NCBI GenBank assembly: GCA_016786595.1 | Contig: JAEUWB010000006.1 | Span: forward strand, 1 to 50,647 | DNA from: a bacterium | GTDB lineage: Bacteria > Bdellovibrionota_C > UBA2361 > SZUA-149 > JAEUWB01 | Length of the DNA: 50,647 nucleotides | Direction: 5' to 3' | Part shown: in pieces, positions 32,908 to 42,156 of the stretch | How the letters are laid out: every line of letters starts with the position of its first letter | Position numbering within the stretch: position 1 is the first letter of the stretch | Notes under the pieces: model-generated | The model's database searches: none | Seen by the model: the letters and a program-made list of their open reading frames with translations, nothing else | What the model was told of the DNA's origin: nothing | Position numbers and translations under genes: made by a program

Positions 32908-34683
32908 ATGCGCGCATATCTGCTACAATTCGTATTGTTTTGCTTATCTCTAACTTTGTCTGCGTCTGCCGTTTTAAGTCAAGATGCAGGCAGCGGTGCG
33001 AGTGCATATCAACCACTTTCAAGTTATAATTTCCCGATCAATCTCGAGGACCCTGGCTCGGACCGTGAATACATTGAATCGATTTCATCTGAAATTTTCG
33101 AAAATCAAATAAATTCCTTGCCAGAGACTGTGCTTTCGGCAGAGCGAAAACAAATACTGCTCAGCCGACTTTTATATGAAGGCTATTTCTATTTATTACC
33201 AACTGAGCGTCTCGACTATCTAGCTTTGTGGACAGGCGATGTTAACGAAAAACAACTAATCAGAGGTCTCGAAGAGAGTGCAGCAGGTTCAATCACTTGG
33301 TTACTTAGCTGGTTGCCAGAGTCATGCAATCCTCTAGGGGGCGATGCGGTTGTCTGCGAGAAAGATCGTCCTTCAGAATCAGACCGCGCAGAGTCGGACA
33401 AAGAAGAGCTGAAACAACTTTTAGATGAATACATGCAGATCTGGGGACGGTTTGTACACTACGCAGTTACAGGCAATTGCATGCGCGACAATTATGGCAC
33501 AGCCAGAACACGACTGGCGATTAAGAAATGTTGGCGCGAAGTCGACCTCGAATTGCTCTATAACGAAATCTGGTCAGACCTCTACGAGTTCAGAAACTAC
33601 ACGTCTTTCACAAAAGAAGAACGCAAACGAATCGCTGATATTCACAAAATTTCCGCCGAATTACTAGCGCAAAGCGACCGTCAAGCCTGGATCAACATTG
33701 GACTCTTAGAGGTTGAAATACTCTCTTGGGTCATCCCGTTTCGCTTGGGCGGCCTAGCGAGCGCGCCGCTTAAAGCTGTCGGTCTTGCAGCCTTACGCAG
33801 CAGCAGACTGACACCTTGGGTTTATGGATTTGTAATCTGGTTTACACGGGCGGAAAAAGTCATGCATACGTTTAGTATTGGCTTGCTCAAGGGTGCACAA
33901 GTAAGCCTATCGGAGATGTTTTATTATTCCTCTGTACGTCTTAAGTCTAAACTGGCAAAAGATCTTGTCCAGACTTTTGGGTCAGTCGCACACAAACTAG
34001 GAACAGACGAGATGTTCCTGAGGATGCTGAAAGTGAATTCCAATAAGAATGAGGCGACTATTAGAAGTGAGCTAAGCCGGCGTGTTTCGAGTTTACTTTC
34101 GCAAACGAGATATATTAACCCCAAATATATTCGAAAAATTAAATCCCCGATCGCAAAACAACATGCTGAATATTTATTAGCAGAACGTCATGGTGGAATA
34201 TTCTCAATCGAAACTGATACAATCATGATTTCCGAAATCAGCCGACATCCTGGCAAAGCATTCCTGCATGAAATGCTTCACGGTCTTTCTCCTAACTTAG
34301 CCGCAGAATACCATCGTTTACCAAAAATTTACGAGGGAGCGACAGAATTTACTACGAATCGATTTTGGACAAAGTGGGGCTATCAACTACCACAGGAAAC
34401 AAGAGCATACGAGAGCGAGGTGGCAGTATGGAACTCAATTTTGAACGCAATTAAGCGCGGTCAAGGCAAAGGTATAATCCAAGATCTGACGCCAGCTGAC
34501 CAAATTGGCATGCGCTATCTTTTCGTTAAACCCATGTATGAAATCGATAGACTACTTACTCCAGGCCTGAAAAAATCAGCAAAGATTGATTCACCGATTA
34601 AGCATATTGAAAAATTATTAGAGCAAAATAACGGCTCAGCATGGGAGTCCGCGATGGATTTTATTGATGAGCTTTACCGTTAG
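32908..34683 (+). CDS. Secreted gluzincin-like metallopeptidase
   Basis: 591 residues with a signal peptide (MRAYLLQFVLFCLSLTLSASA). The HExxH zinc motif is FLHEMLHGLSP (H454, E455, H458), and the third ligand is probably in YEGATEF (E476, with E480) 18 residues later, the gluzincin pattern. The N-terminal 250 residues are helical and charged; a hydrophobic segment lies at about 271-297. I recognise no named family. It is divergent from purD and followed 16 bp later by a second secreted protein gene, with which it probably forms an operon. Confidence 0.7.
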   Translation: MRAYLLQFVLFCLSLTLSASAVLSQDAGSGASAYQPLSSYNFPINLEDPGSDREYIESISSEIFENQINSLPETVLSAERKQILLSRLLYEGYFYLLPTERLDYLALWTGDVNEKQLIRGLEESAAGSITWLLSWLPESCNPLGGDAVVCEKDRPSESDRAESDKEELKQLLDEYMQIWGRFVHYAVTGNCMRDNYGTARTRLAIKKCWREVDLELLYNEIWSDLYEFRNYTSFTKEERKRIADIHKISAELLAQSDRQAWINIGLLEVEILSWVIPFRLGGLASAPLKAVGLAALRSSRLTPWVYGFVIWFTRAEKVMHTFSIGLLKGAQVSLSEMFYYSSVRLKSKLAKDLVQTFGSVAHKLGTDEMFLRMLKVNSNKNEATIRSELSRRVSSLLSQTRYINPKYIRKIKSPIAKQHAEYLLAERHGGIFSIETDTIMISEISRHPGKAFLHEMLHGLSPNLAAEYHRLPKIYEGATEFTTNRFWTKWGYQLPQETRAYESEVAVWNSILNAIKRGQGKGIIQDLTPADQIGMRYLFVKPMYEIDRLLTPGLKKSAKIDSPIKHIEKLLEQNNGSAWESAMDFIDELYR

Positions 34684-34699
34684 TGAGATTACATCAGAT

Positions 34700-35851
34700 A
34701 TGAAATTAAAAAAATCTTCACATTGCTTTTTCTCCACATACTTAGTCTGCTTCTTTGCTAGCTCACTTCTAGCCCAAGACCAAGAAGTCATTAGCAAACC
34801 AAAAATCCATCTTAATTCACGTAGTGGCAATACGACCGCAACAAGCGATAACGCTGCCGTAGGTGCCTCAATTGTAATTGAGGCCATAGAAAGCGACTAC
34901 GATCTCGGTGCGCGTCTCGAAATTAAACCTAAAGACGTCGAGCATTACGACGTTGTAGCCTCTTACGCTCCTGATGGCGTTGGCGACGAAGTCAATAATG
35001 GCATTTGGACTTATACTGCAAATTACTTTGAAGTCGGTAAAGAATATGACATTCGTGCCAAGCTTTTTAGTCGTTCTGGCATTGAATCCGAGTATGCCGA
35101 AGCAAGCTTAAAAATGGAGCCTGCGGGGATATTGCCCTGCAGCGAGAACGAAATCGTCGATATCGAATTTGAAAATCTTGGTTCAGAAAAAAATCCCGTA
35201 ACTGCGCTAAGCTGGCGACCAGTCTGCGCACGTGGCAGTTGGGGGCTTCTATCAGCGACAAGCTATCAAATTTATAAAAACGGCGTACTGATGCCTGAAA
35301 TCGAACCGGGCAATACGGCTTATGTTTTTGAAGGCACTTTGGAGGGCGATAGCTTTGAAATCAAGGCCTACGGAGAAGAGCCTCCAAATACAAATCCAGG
35401 CGCAATCACCACCTGCCCACAGATTAAGCCGGCTTTTGCCACACGTGGCGCAAATGTTGAAGTAATCCGCTGCGAACGAGTTGGAAATTGGCTACGATCG
35501 ATTGTGAAATTTGCTCCTTGGGCTTCGGGCTCAGGAGTTACGCACCCAACCGGATGGCTCTCCATGTCTTATAATGCTAACCCTCCATGGTACAATTACC
35601 CGCTGGGCTTTATTGCTCACCCCACAAACCAAAGTTGGCAAATTGCAAATGCCTATGCTCTTTGCGCCTCAAATGAAAATACAAATACAGATCCTTGGCA
35701 GGCTGTAAGTTGGAATTGTCCGGACCCTGAGATCAATAGCGCTGTTTATCCGATTACTCAGTCAAACTACTATTGGGTAAATTTCGATCTGACGAGCTCA
35801 ACTTCAGGGGGTAATTCAGCTTGGCCAATCACAAAGACCGTGAGTCGCTAG
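34700..35851 (+). CDS. Secreted beta-sandwich (Fn3-like) protein, unknown function
   Basis: 383 residues from ATG at 34700, which begins a signal peptide (KSSHCFFSTYLVCFFASSLLAQ); a longer frame from 34664 would overlap the preceding gene. The mature part has an Fn3-like stretch (EVGKEYDIRAKLFSRSGIES, then EYAEASLKM) and a second one after SATSYQIYKNGVLMP, then a C-terminal half rich in Trp, Pro and Cys (WASGSGVTHPTGW, PPWYNYPLG). No family named. It follows the metallopeptidase gene and may be its substrate or partner. Confidence 0.65.
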   Translation: MKLKKSSHCFFSTYLVCFFASSLLAQDQEVISKPKIHLNSRSGNTTATSDNAAVGASIVIEAIESDYDLGARLEIKPKDVEHYDVVASYAPDGVGDEVNNGIWTYTANYFEVGKEYDIRAKLFSRSGIESEYAEASLKMEPAGILPCSENEIVDIEFENLGSEKNPVTALSWRPVCARGSWGLLSATSYQIYKNGVLMPEIEPGNTAYVFEGTLEGDSFEIKAYGEEPPNTNPGAITTCPQIKPAFATRGANVEVIRCERVGNWLRSIVKFAPWASGSGVTHPTGWLSMSYNANPPWYNYPLGFIAHPTNQSWQIANAYALCASNENTNTDPWQAVSWNCPDPEINSAVYPITQSNYYWVNFDLTSSTSGGNSAWPITKTVSR

Positions 35852-35862
35852 TCAAAGCTTCA

Positions 35863-37452
35863 TTAATGTCGAAAATGCCTCTCTCCGGTAAAGACCATTG
35901 CCACGTCTAACTCGTCCGCGCGGCAAATCACGTCTTCATCTTTAATTGAGCCGCCGGGCTGGACAAGAGATTTAATTCCAGCTGCAGCTAAATATTCAAG
36001 CGTATCAGAAAATGGTAAAAATGCATCCGATGCAGCAGCAGCGTCCTGGACATCAAAACCTTGGGCTTGGGCACGCTCAATTGCAAGTCGTGACGAATCA
36101 ACACGACTCATCTGCCCAGCACCAATTCCAATCGCCTTGCCATCTTTGGCAATCACAATGGCATTAGACTTAACGTGCTTACAGACAACCCAAGCGAGAC
36201 TTAAATCAGTGAGCTCTTGCGGCTTTGGTTTACGCTTCGTAACCTGACGCGCCTGAGTAAGGTCTACAAGCGCAGCATCGTTTTCTTGGAGTAAAATACG
36301 TCCAAAGACCAATCTTGGAGTCAGTTCGCCTTGAGAATACAGCTGATCGGTAATTTGGAGCACGCGCACGTTTTTCTTCTGCGCTAAAACTTCAAGCGCT
36401 TGCGGGGCAAATTTTGGTGCAATAATAACCTCAACAAAGCCTTCGATAATTGCCTGAGCTGTTAGCGCATCAAGCGTGCTTGTGGTTGCAATAATTCCAC
36501 CAAAAGCGCTGACGGGATCGCAAGCTCGCGCTGCCTGAAAGGCTTCCAGTAAAGTTTTGCCACAGGCAACACCGCATGGATTGAGGTGCTTAATAATTGC
36601 AATACTCGGCTCGCTTGCGGCAACTTGATTAAGTTCTCGAGCAAGCTGCCAAGCTGCATCTGCATCAAGCAAGTTATTATAGGAAAGCTCCTTACCTTGT
36701 AGCTGTTTTAGCTCCGGGGCAGAAGTAGTATTGGCGATCTCATAAAGTGCGGCCAACTGGTGTGGATTCTCACCATAGCGTAGAGCTTGCGACTGCTTGA
36801 GAGTAAAGTTTTCCACGCCACCAAGCGTCATTGCCTTGCCTTCGGCGTTAACTAATTTCTCGTTTAAGGATAAGTAGCGCGCAATTGCGCCATCATAGGC
36901 AGCAGTGAAAGTAAAAACCTTAGCGGCAAGCTCACGGCGTAGCTCCAAGGAGATTTTCCCTCCCGAGCTAAGCTCCAACTGCACCCGTGGGTAATCTTTT
37001 GGATCGATTAAGACCACTACGTCTTTGAAATTTTTTGCTGCAGCCCTTAACATTGCGGGGCCACCGATATCAATAAATTCAATTAAAGATTGATGCTCGG
37101 GATCGCCAGCATTAATCGTTTCACGGACTTTCTGCAAAAAGGGATAGAGATTAACGATCACATAATCAATTGGACCGGCATCAAGCGCTTGCAAATCTTG
37201 CATATGCTGCGCAGAGTCGCGTCGGGCTAAAATGCCGCCATGGATCTTCGGTGTCAGAGTCTTGACACGACCATCCATAATTTCGGGTTGTCCAGTATAC
37301 TCACTAACCGCTGTGACCGCCACACCTGAGTCACGTAATACTTCGGCAGTATTACCCGTAGAAAGAATCTTTACGCCGCGCTGCTCAAGAAATCTTGCAA
37401 ACTCAACCGCTCCGGACTTGTCGGTTAGACTTATTAATGCGTAACTATTCAT
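35863..37452 (-). CDS. purH: Bifunctional AICAR formyltransferase/IMP cyclohydrolase
   Basis: 529 residues, typical. The N-terminal IMP cyclohydrolase domain shows ALISLTDKSGAVEFARFL, LSTGNTAEVLRDSG and VKTLTPKIHGGILARRD. The C-terminal transformylase domain shows LRYGENPHQLAALY, KHLNPCGVACG, DPVSAFGGIIA, and VVCKHVKSNAIVIA. It performs the last two steps of IMP synthesis. The stop is 12 bp from the end of the convergent secreted-protein gene. The leader contains a hairpin-rich 290-bp block. Confidence 0.98.
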   Translation of the reverse strand: MNSYALISLTDKSGAVEFARFLEQRGVKILSTGNTAEVLRDSGVAVTAVSEYTGQPEIMDGRVKTLTPKIHGGILARRDSAQHMQDLQALDAGPIDYVIVNLYPFLQKVRETINAGDPEHQSLIEFIDIGGPAMLRAAAKNFKDVVVLIDPKDYPRVQLELSSGGKISLELRRELAAKVFTFTAAYDGAIARYLSLNEKLVNAEGKAMTLGGVENFTLKQSQALRYGENPHQLAALYEIANTTSAPELKQLQGKELSYNNLLDADAAWQLARELNQVAASEPSIAIIKHLNPCGVACGKTLLEAFQAARACDPVSAFGGIIATTSTLDALTAQAIIEGFVEVIIAPKFAPQALEVLAQKKNVRVLQITDQLYSQGELTPRLVFGRILLQENDAALVDLTQARQVTKRKPKPQELTDLSLAWVVCKHVKSNAIVIAKDGKAIGIGAGQMSRVDSSRLAIERAQAQGFDVQDAAAASDAFLPFSDTLEYLAAAGIKSLVQPGGSIKDEDVICRADELDVAMVFTGERHFRH

Positions 37453-37486
37453 TGCACTACCTTGATTGTGATTATACCAATTGCCA

Positions 37487-37756
37487 AAAAGTTTTCGGAT
37501 AACGAAACTTTCTTCAAGTTAAGACTAGCGTAAAACAGCAAAAATTTTAGGATCTTTCAAGCTTCCTCGAATAGACTTCTTTCGAATGAGGATTATAACA
37601 ACAGCTTAACATCTGGATATGATTGAGCAAATAAGGAAAATTTTTAAAAATTTTCAATCTTCTATCGAAAGAAGTCTATTTTGTTTTTTTCCATTTTTCT
37701 TGCGAAAAATGGATCATTAAACGTCTTTTGAATTTTTAATTCAAAAGACGTTTAAT
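37487..37756. other. Hairpin-rich block between the PP2C and purH genes
   Basis: AAAAGTTTTC (37487-37496) with GAAACTTTC (37504-37512), one bulge; a 16-bp stem AATAGACTTCTTTCGA (37570-37585) with TCGAAAGAAGTCTATT (37665-37680), holding the palindrome at 37636-37655 (GAAAATTTTT then its complement); CCATTTTTC-TTGC-GAAAAATGG (37691-37712); and a 19-bp perfect stem, 37716-37734 (ATTAAACGTCTTTTGAATT) with 37738-37756, loop TTT. On the + strand the 16-bp stem is followed by TTGTTTTTTT. No gene is present. Confidence 0.75.
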
Positions 37757-37778
37757 AAGCAGGGAGTCTGGGCAATCA

Positions 37779-40136
37779 CTAGGGTGCAAGTTGCTTGACG
37801 GCGCGCTCAAGGCGGAAACGTTGTTCCTCGGGATGTGGCACTTTATTAGTAAATTCTTTATAGCTTTTCAACAGGCCACTACGCTCTGCCAACAACTCGC
37901 GCTTGCGACTGGCGCGAATATCCGGTGGTAATACTCCGGTGCCCTTAATAATCCCGACTAAACGATTTAGCAAATCAACGCGACTCTGCAAGTCGCTCTT
38001 GATCAGCAGCGCATCAGCCATTTCAGTAGAAAATTTATTGAGCACCTGATCGACGCCTTTTTTCATGACTTGCTTGAACTTAGCCAATTCGGTTTCAAGT
38101 TCTCGACCAAGCTGCGCCATGCGAGCTGCAGCGGCATCATCACTTAAGTTGCTGCGCCAACGCTCGACCGCATCAAGATATTGCAAAGAAATTGTTTTAT
38201 AGGTCGCTCGCGCGCGCTCAACTTCAGCACTCTCCTGCGAAAGTTCTGGACCAAGTTGGTCGATTGCTTGTTGATCTAAATTTGTCTTGCGATCAAGCCA
38301 GAGGTAATAGCGCCTGCGTAAATCATCGTATTTCTTGGAGACTTGATCGCTGGCCTTACGTGTAGTCACAATTTCATCCTCAACTCTCGAAGCCAGGTCT
38401 TCCAATTGCTTTGGTTCTGTTAAATCAAGAAACTTCAAACGTTCATCAATTAAGGTAATGCGTGAACGGATATCGACCTTACTGGCTACTAGCGAGGACT
38501 TTTCTGCGTCTGACATAATGCCAACCCGAGGAGCATTTTGCGTGATCACCCGCGTGCGCTTCGCTGCTTCCTGATTCCAATCGACAAGCTCCACAGCAGA
38601 GTTATTACCAAACCAAGTCATCTCCGTAGGAGCAGATTCAGAAACGTCAAGCCTTGTAGCAGCAAGCATCGCACGCTCAACCGCAGGGTCGCGTGCCAGT
38701 GCAGCATCGATCAAGTCGTTTCCTTGTGGATTTGAAACTTCGGCACCTTCAGGAACAACGGCAACCTGAGGCCAGCTTTGCTCGCTTGCTGAATTCGGCA
38801 TTTCCGTAGTGGGAATTGGCGGAATTGGAGTGACATTAATCGGTAGCTGAGTTTGCTGAGTTGTTGTCGAATGCGCTTGGGGTTGGGTTACTTCCCCGAC
38901 ATTACTAACAGTTGAGCGGGCAATTTGGACTTGATTCTCACGGGCGCGTGGGTAGATCGCAATCACCGTTGCCAAGAGCGATAGCAATACTGCGCCGAGC
39001 ACAAAATATTGAATCCGCTCCAATTGCTCGACATGCTCGCGACGGACTTCTGTTTTTTCTTTGCCCGTCTTATCTTTCTGTTCCTTCTTACCGGATTCAA
39101 CTTCAGATTTCTCAATCCGTAAAGCTTCAACTTTTCCTTCTTTTGGCTTATGCGCCTGACTTGTACTCTTGGCCTGACCATTGGTTTCAAGTGTCGCCTG
39201 AGGTTTAGCTTGGACTGAGGCATCTTCAACTTGCTTAGCTTCCTCTTTTGGTGGGAGCTTAGGTTCAACTTCTACCGATTTTTGGTGATATTTAACTGTT
39301 GCTGAAGTGACAATCTCCAACTCATCTTCTTCGAGATCGGGCGCCGCTGAAGCGCCAAACCCTGTGACTTCAACCACCTCAACTGTGATGTTATCTGTTC
39401 CACCCCGCTGGTTTGCAACATCGACGAGATGCTTGGCTGCTTCACCTGGCTCATAATTGCCAATAATTTCGATCATCTCATCTGCAGTTACGAGATTATA
39501 TAGTCCGTCACAGCAAAGCAGGAACTTATCACCCTTTTCAACCGTTTGAGATAAGAGGCGTAGTTCGACTTCGATTGCAGCTGTCGGACCAAGTGAACGG
39601 CTGAGCATGTGTGCGATTGGATGATTTGCTGCCTCTTCTTCTGAGATTGCCCCCGAATCAACAAGCTCTTGCACTAGCGTGTGATCTCGCGTGAGCTGGT
39701 AAATCGTTCGCCCCCGCAACATATAAATACGAGAGTCGCCAACATGGGCAATCATTGCACGTTGGCCAATTAAGCCCAGCGCTACTAAGGTCGTGCCCAT
39801 TCCAGATAAATTTTCATTATCCTTACTGGCCTCAAAAATTGCGGAATTTGCTTTCTCGATCGAAGCACGCAGCGTCTGCTCCGTGATTAAACCGTCTTGG
39901 TTAACTGAATTTTTCGCTACGATATCAACCGCCATCGCAGAAGCCGTAGCCCCACCACGAGCCCCGCCCATTCCGTCGCAAACGATAAATAAATTTCCCT
40001 TAGTCGAACGCAAGTAGCCATAAGAATCTTGATTCTCGGTACGTTGCATCCCCACATCCGACTTGACGGCGAGCTTGAGCAGTAGATGCTCGGCACCTTG
40101 GGATTTAGCTGGGTCTTTTGTTAGGTCTTCTGCCAT
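37779..40136 (-). CDS. PP2C-family protein phosphatase with membrane helix and coiled-coil outer domain
   Basis: 785 residues. PP2C domain 20-257: D37 in QRTENQDSYG, D54 in VCDGMGGARGG, AHVGDSRIYMLR, RDHTLVQELVDSG, D210 in CCDGLYNLV and D248 in GGTDNITVEVV, so the metal site is complete. A Lys/Glu/Gln-rich linker leads to one membrane helix (375-395). The outer 390 residues are charged and helical, probably coiled coil (RSRITLIDERLKFLDLTEPK, ARMAQLGRELETELAKFKQ). It most likely dephosphorylates targets of the kinase at 28058, although the two genes are 8 kb apart. Confidence 0.93.
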   Translation of the reverse strand: MAEDLTKDPAKSQGAEHLLLKLAVKSDVGMQRTENQDSYGYLRSTKGNLFIVCDGMGGARGGATASAMAVDIVAKNSVNQDGLITEQTLRASIEKANSAIFEASKDNENLSGMGTTLVALGLIGQRAMIAHVGDSRIYMLRGRTIYQLTRDHTLVQELVDSGAISEEEAANHPIAHMLSRSLGPTAAIEVELRLLSQTVEKGDKFLLCCDGLYNLVTADEMIEIIGNYEPGEAAKHLVDVANQRGGTDNITVEVVEVTGFGASAAPDLEEDELEIVTSATVKYHQKSVEVEPKLPPKEEAKQVEDASVQAKPQATLETNGQAKSTSQAHKPKEGKVEALRIEKSEVESGKKEQKDKTGKEKTEVRREHVEQLERIQYFVLGAVLLSLLATVIAIYPRARENQVQIARSTVSNVGEVTQPQAHSTTTQQTQLPINVTPIPPIPTTEMPNSASEQSWPQVAVVPEGAEVSNPQGNDLIDAALARDPAVERAMLAATRLDVSESAPTEMTWFGNNSAVELVDWNQEAAKRTRVITQNAPRVGIMSDAEKSSLVASKVDIRSRITLIDERLKFLDLTEPKQLEDLASRVEDEIVTTRKASDQVSKKYDDLRRRYYLWLDRKTNLDQQAIDQLGPELSQESAEVERARATYKTISLQYLDAVERWRSNLSDDAAAARMAQLGRELETELAKFKQVMKKGVDQVLNKFSTEMADALLIKSDLQSRVDLLNRLVGIIKGTGVLPPDIRASRKRELLAERSGLLKSYKEFTNKVPHPEEQRFRLERAVKQLAP

Positions 40137-40163
40137 CTGTATTTAGACGACAAAACTAGCCGT

Positions 40164-40190
40164 AAAGGCTCACAAAAAGCTAGAGCCTTT
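40164..40190. terminator. Hairpin between SPOR and PP2C genes
   Basis: AAAGGCTC (40164-40171) pairs with GAGCCTTT (40183-40190). An alternative pairing CTAGC/GCTAG overlaps it (40156-40183). On the minus strand no U-run follows; it may be an attenuator or a weak terminator. Confidence 0.35.
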
Positions 40191-40267
40191 TCAATTTGAT
40201 TCTGATAATTTAAAACAACTCGTTTCAGCTGGTAACTAAGTGAGATTGCTATATTTTTTCGGAATAC

Positions 40268-41122
40268 CTAAGAAACCTTTCGGACATAGGGGATGTTTCG
40301 AGTAACTTGAGCGCCAGCAATTTTCTTACGCGCTTTCTCAGCTTCTTGGCTCGTCAGGAATCCAGGAACCGTGATTTTATAGTAGGTCTTACCGTTCGAA
40401 CGAGTCGGCACCATTGAAGCCGTATACCCAATCTTCTTTAAGCGTCGAACTGTAACCTCAGCTGATGACTTTGCCGGATCAGATGAAACTTGAATCGAAT
40501 ATGTTCCCTTCGATTTAACTTCAGACGTTTTGATTGTGCCTTGAGTGGTACTGCTTGCTGCTTGATTGACAAGGGCACTTTCCTGAGGACTGGGCTCCGC
40601 TGCAACCATTGCGCGCGCTTGCTTCAAATCGACTGCTTCAGCCTGGTGCTGCTCAGCGACAACTGTTTCAACAGGCTCTGTGCTAGCAGCCTTCATTTCT
40701 GGCACTACCTGGGCAGCTTCGATACTCGATACTGAAGATAATTGAACGGGCTTACTTGGCGCCAGGGTGGCTTCTTGTTGATGACTGGCGACTTGAATTG
40801 TCTGCGCCGGCAAAGTCGAAGCGTTGGAAATCGTCTGGGCTCCTGCTACTTGTGCCGGGGCATCGAGATTTGAAGTTGCAGCCTGATACTCTTCAGCAAT
40901 AGTTTTTGCAAGCTGAGTATGTTCCTGATTTCGTTCTACTGCAACCTCATTCAGTGGCAACTTCACGGCAAAACGCTCACTCTCTGAAAGCACTCGAGTC
41001 AAAGCCCTTTTTTCACCAGTTTCAAGGCCGATGAAAAAAACTACAGTTGCAGCAGCAACTGTTAGCAAACCAGTCATTAATACTTGTAGCCAGGTAATTG
41101 AAATTGAATCTGAAGTTTTCAC
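40268..41122 (-). CDS. SPOR-domain membrane protein
   Basis: 284 residues. One N-terminal membrane helix (about 9-31, WLQVLMTGLLTVAAATVVFFIG) is followed by an Ala/Gln/Val-rich periplasmic linker (about 60-205) and a C-terminal SPOR domain (about 208-284: GTYSIQVSSDPAKSSAEVTV, KIGYTASMVPT, KTYYKITVPGFLTSQEAEKA). SPOR domains bind denuded peptidoglycan glycan at division sites. It lies 78 bp after the ArgRS-like gene; an argS-SPOR gene pair is something I remember from deltaproteobacterial genomes. Confidence 0.9.
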   Translation of the reverse strand: MKTSDSISITWLQVLMTGLLTVAAATVVFFIGLETGEKRALTRVLSESERFAVKLPLNEVAVERNQEHTQLAKTIAEEYQAATSNLDAPAQVAGAQTISNASTLPAQTIQVASHQQEATLAPSKPVQLSSVSSIEAAQVVPEMKAASTEPVETVVAEQHQAEAVDLKQARAMVAAEPSPQESALVNQAASSTTQGTIKTSEVKSKGTYSIQVSSDPAKSSAEVTVRRLKKIGYTASMVPTRSNGKTYYKITVPGFLTSQEAEKARKKIAGAQVTRNIPYVRKVS

Positions 41123-41200
41123 GGCGTTTACTCCTCTCCGTTATGTGCCAACATGCTTAACCGATATAGTACGGAGCTGCTAGAGCTGACAAGGGCTAAA

Positions 41201-42151
41201 TTACTCAGAAATTTCTCGATAATTTACCCTCAGTGTCCGGAGCAAAAATCTAGCTAACTCATGGACGATATTAGTGATTAGACGGTATTTTGAGTTTGTA
41301 TTTAATGCTAACTCAGCTCGGACTTTTGGCGAATTATAGTAATAAAAGAACGCTCGCCCCAGATTTACAATTTCGCGGACCAAGATCTCGGGCTGGCGTA
41401 AGCGCTGTGCCAATTCAAAATTATGCCGCACCGCAAAAAGCGTTGTCCAAAGTGGTAAAAATTCTAAACAGCCAAAGAGCTGAAGAGGATTCAATCGACC
41501 AATGAGTTCACGCCGCGTTTTCTCATCGAGTGTATACTGACTGCTTTGATTTAAAAAATACTTAATAAACCACGGAATGTTTCTTCGCCCATTCAGATTT
41601 TTTAAATAGGCATTTGCATCCAGTTCGCGGTCTGCAATTAGCGCTAGTGCCATCAAATAATCATTGGCAGAAAAAGCTGCAACATCCCCGCGGACCTGCA
41701 CTAGCAATTCAAGTGGTTCAAAATTTATCGAGCGGATGAGTTGGCGCAAATCTATTGGACTTATCACTGCAGTGCTGACTTGTAATCGACTCAAGAGCGC
41801 TTCCCATGGTTGCTCTAACACTAAGAGCAAGAATTGCTGCTTCCAATTGTCTGTCGCAGTCGCATTGAGAAATCCCTGCCCTCCGCGCATTAATGTAAAA
41901 TTTTTGCTACCGGCAAAGCCTTGAATGATGCGCTCTGAAATTTCTACCGGCGATACAAGCCGTTGCAGTTGCGCGCGATATAGTTTGGCCAATTTAAACG
42001 GAGCACTCGAACTAATGTCACCCTCTCCAGGGATGTCACAAACACGCACTCCCGGAAATTCCGGCGTGCGCTTTAAGGTCTCTGCTTGCAATTCCTGGCC
42101 ATAGAGCGTAGCGATAATTGCACTTAATTCCTCGGCAAAATCGAGATGCAT
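41201..42151 (-). CDS. ArgRS-like protein without the catalytic core
   Basis: 316 residues, against about 560 for arginyl-tRNA synthetase. Residues 1-105 follow the ArgRS N-terminal (Add-1) domain: VCDIPGEGDISSSAPFKLAK, SPVEISERIIQGF, MRGGQGFLNATATDNW. Residues 190-316 follow its anticodon-binding (DALR) domain: RNIPWFIKYFL (ArgRS NPVxYVQYAHAR region), CLEFLPLWTTLF, IVNLGRAFFYYYNSPKV and YRLITNIVHELARFLLRTL. Only about 85 residues lie between, with no HIGH or KMSKS motif. It keeps an open frame and lies 5 bp after the CCA-enzyme gene, before SPOR. It may bind tRNA without charging it; eukaryotic DALRD3 is an analogous case. A degenerating argS is the alternative. Confidence 0.75.
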   Translation of the reverse strand: MHLDFAEELSAIIATLYGQELQAETLKRTPEFPGVRVCDIPGEGDISSSAPFKLAKLYRAQLQRLVSPVEISERIIQGFAGSKNFTLMRGGQGFLNATATDNWKQQFLLLVLEQPWEALLSRLQVSTAVISPIDLRQLIRSINFEPLELLVQVRGDVAAFSANDYLMALALIADRELDANAYLKNLNGRRNIPWFIKYFLNQSSQYTLDEKTRRELIGRLNPLQLFGCLEFLPLWTTLFAVRHNFELAQRLRQPEILVREIVNLGRAFFYYYNSPKVRAELALNTNSKYRLITNIVHELARFLLRTLRVNYREISE

Positions 42152-42156
42152 AAAAT

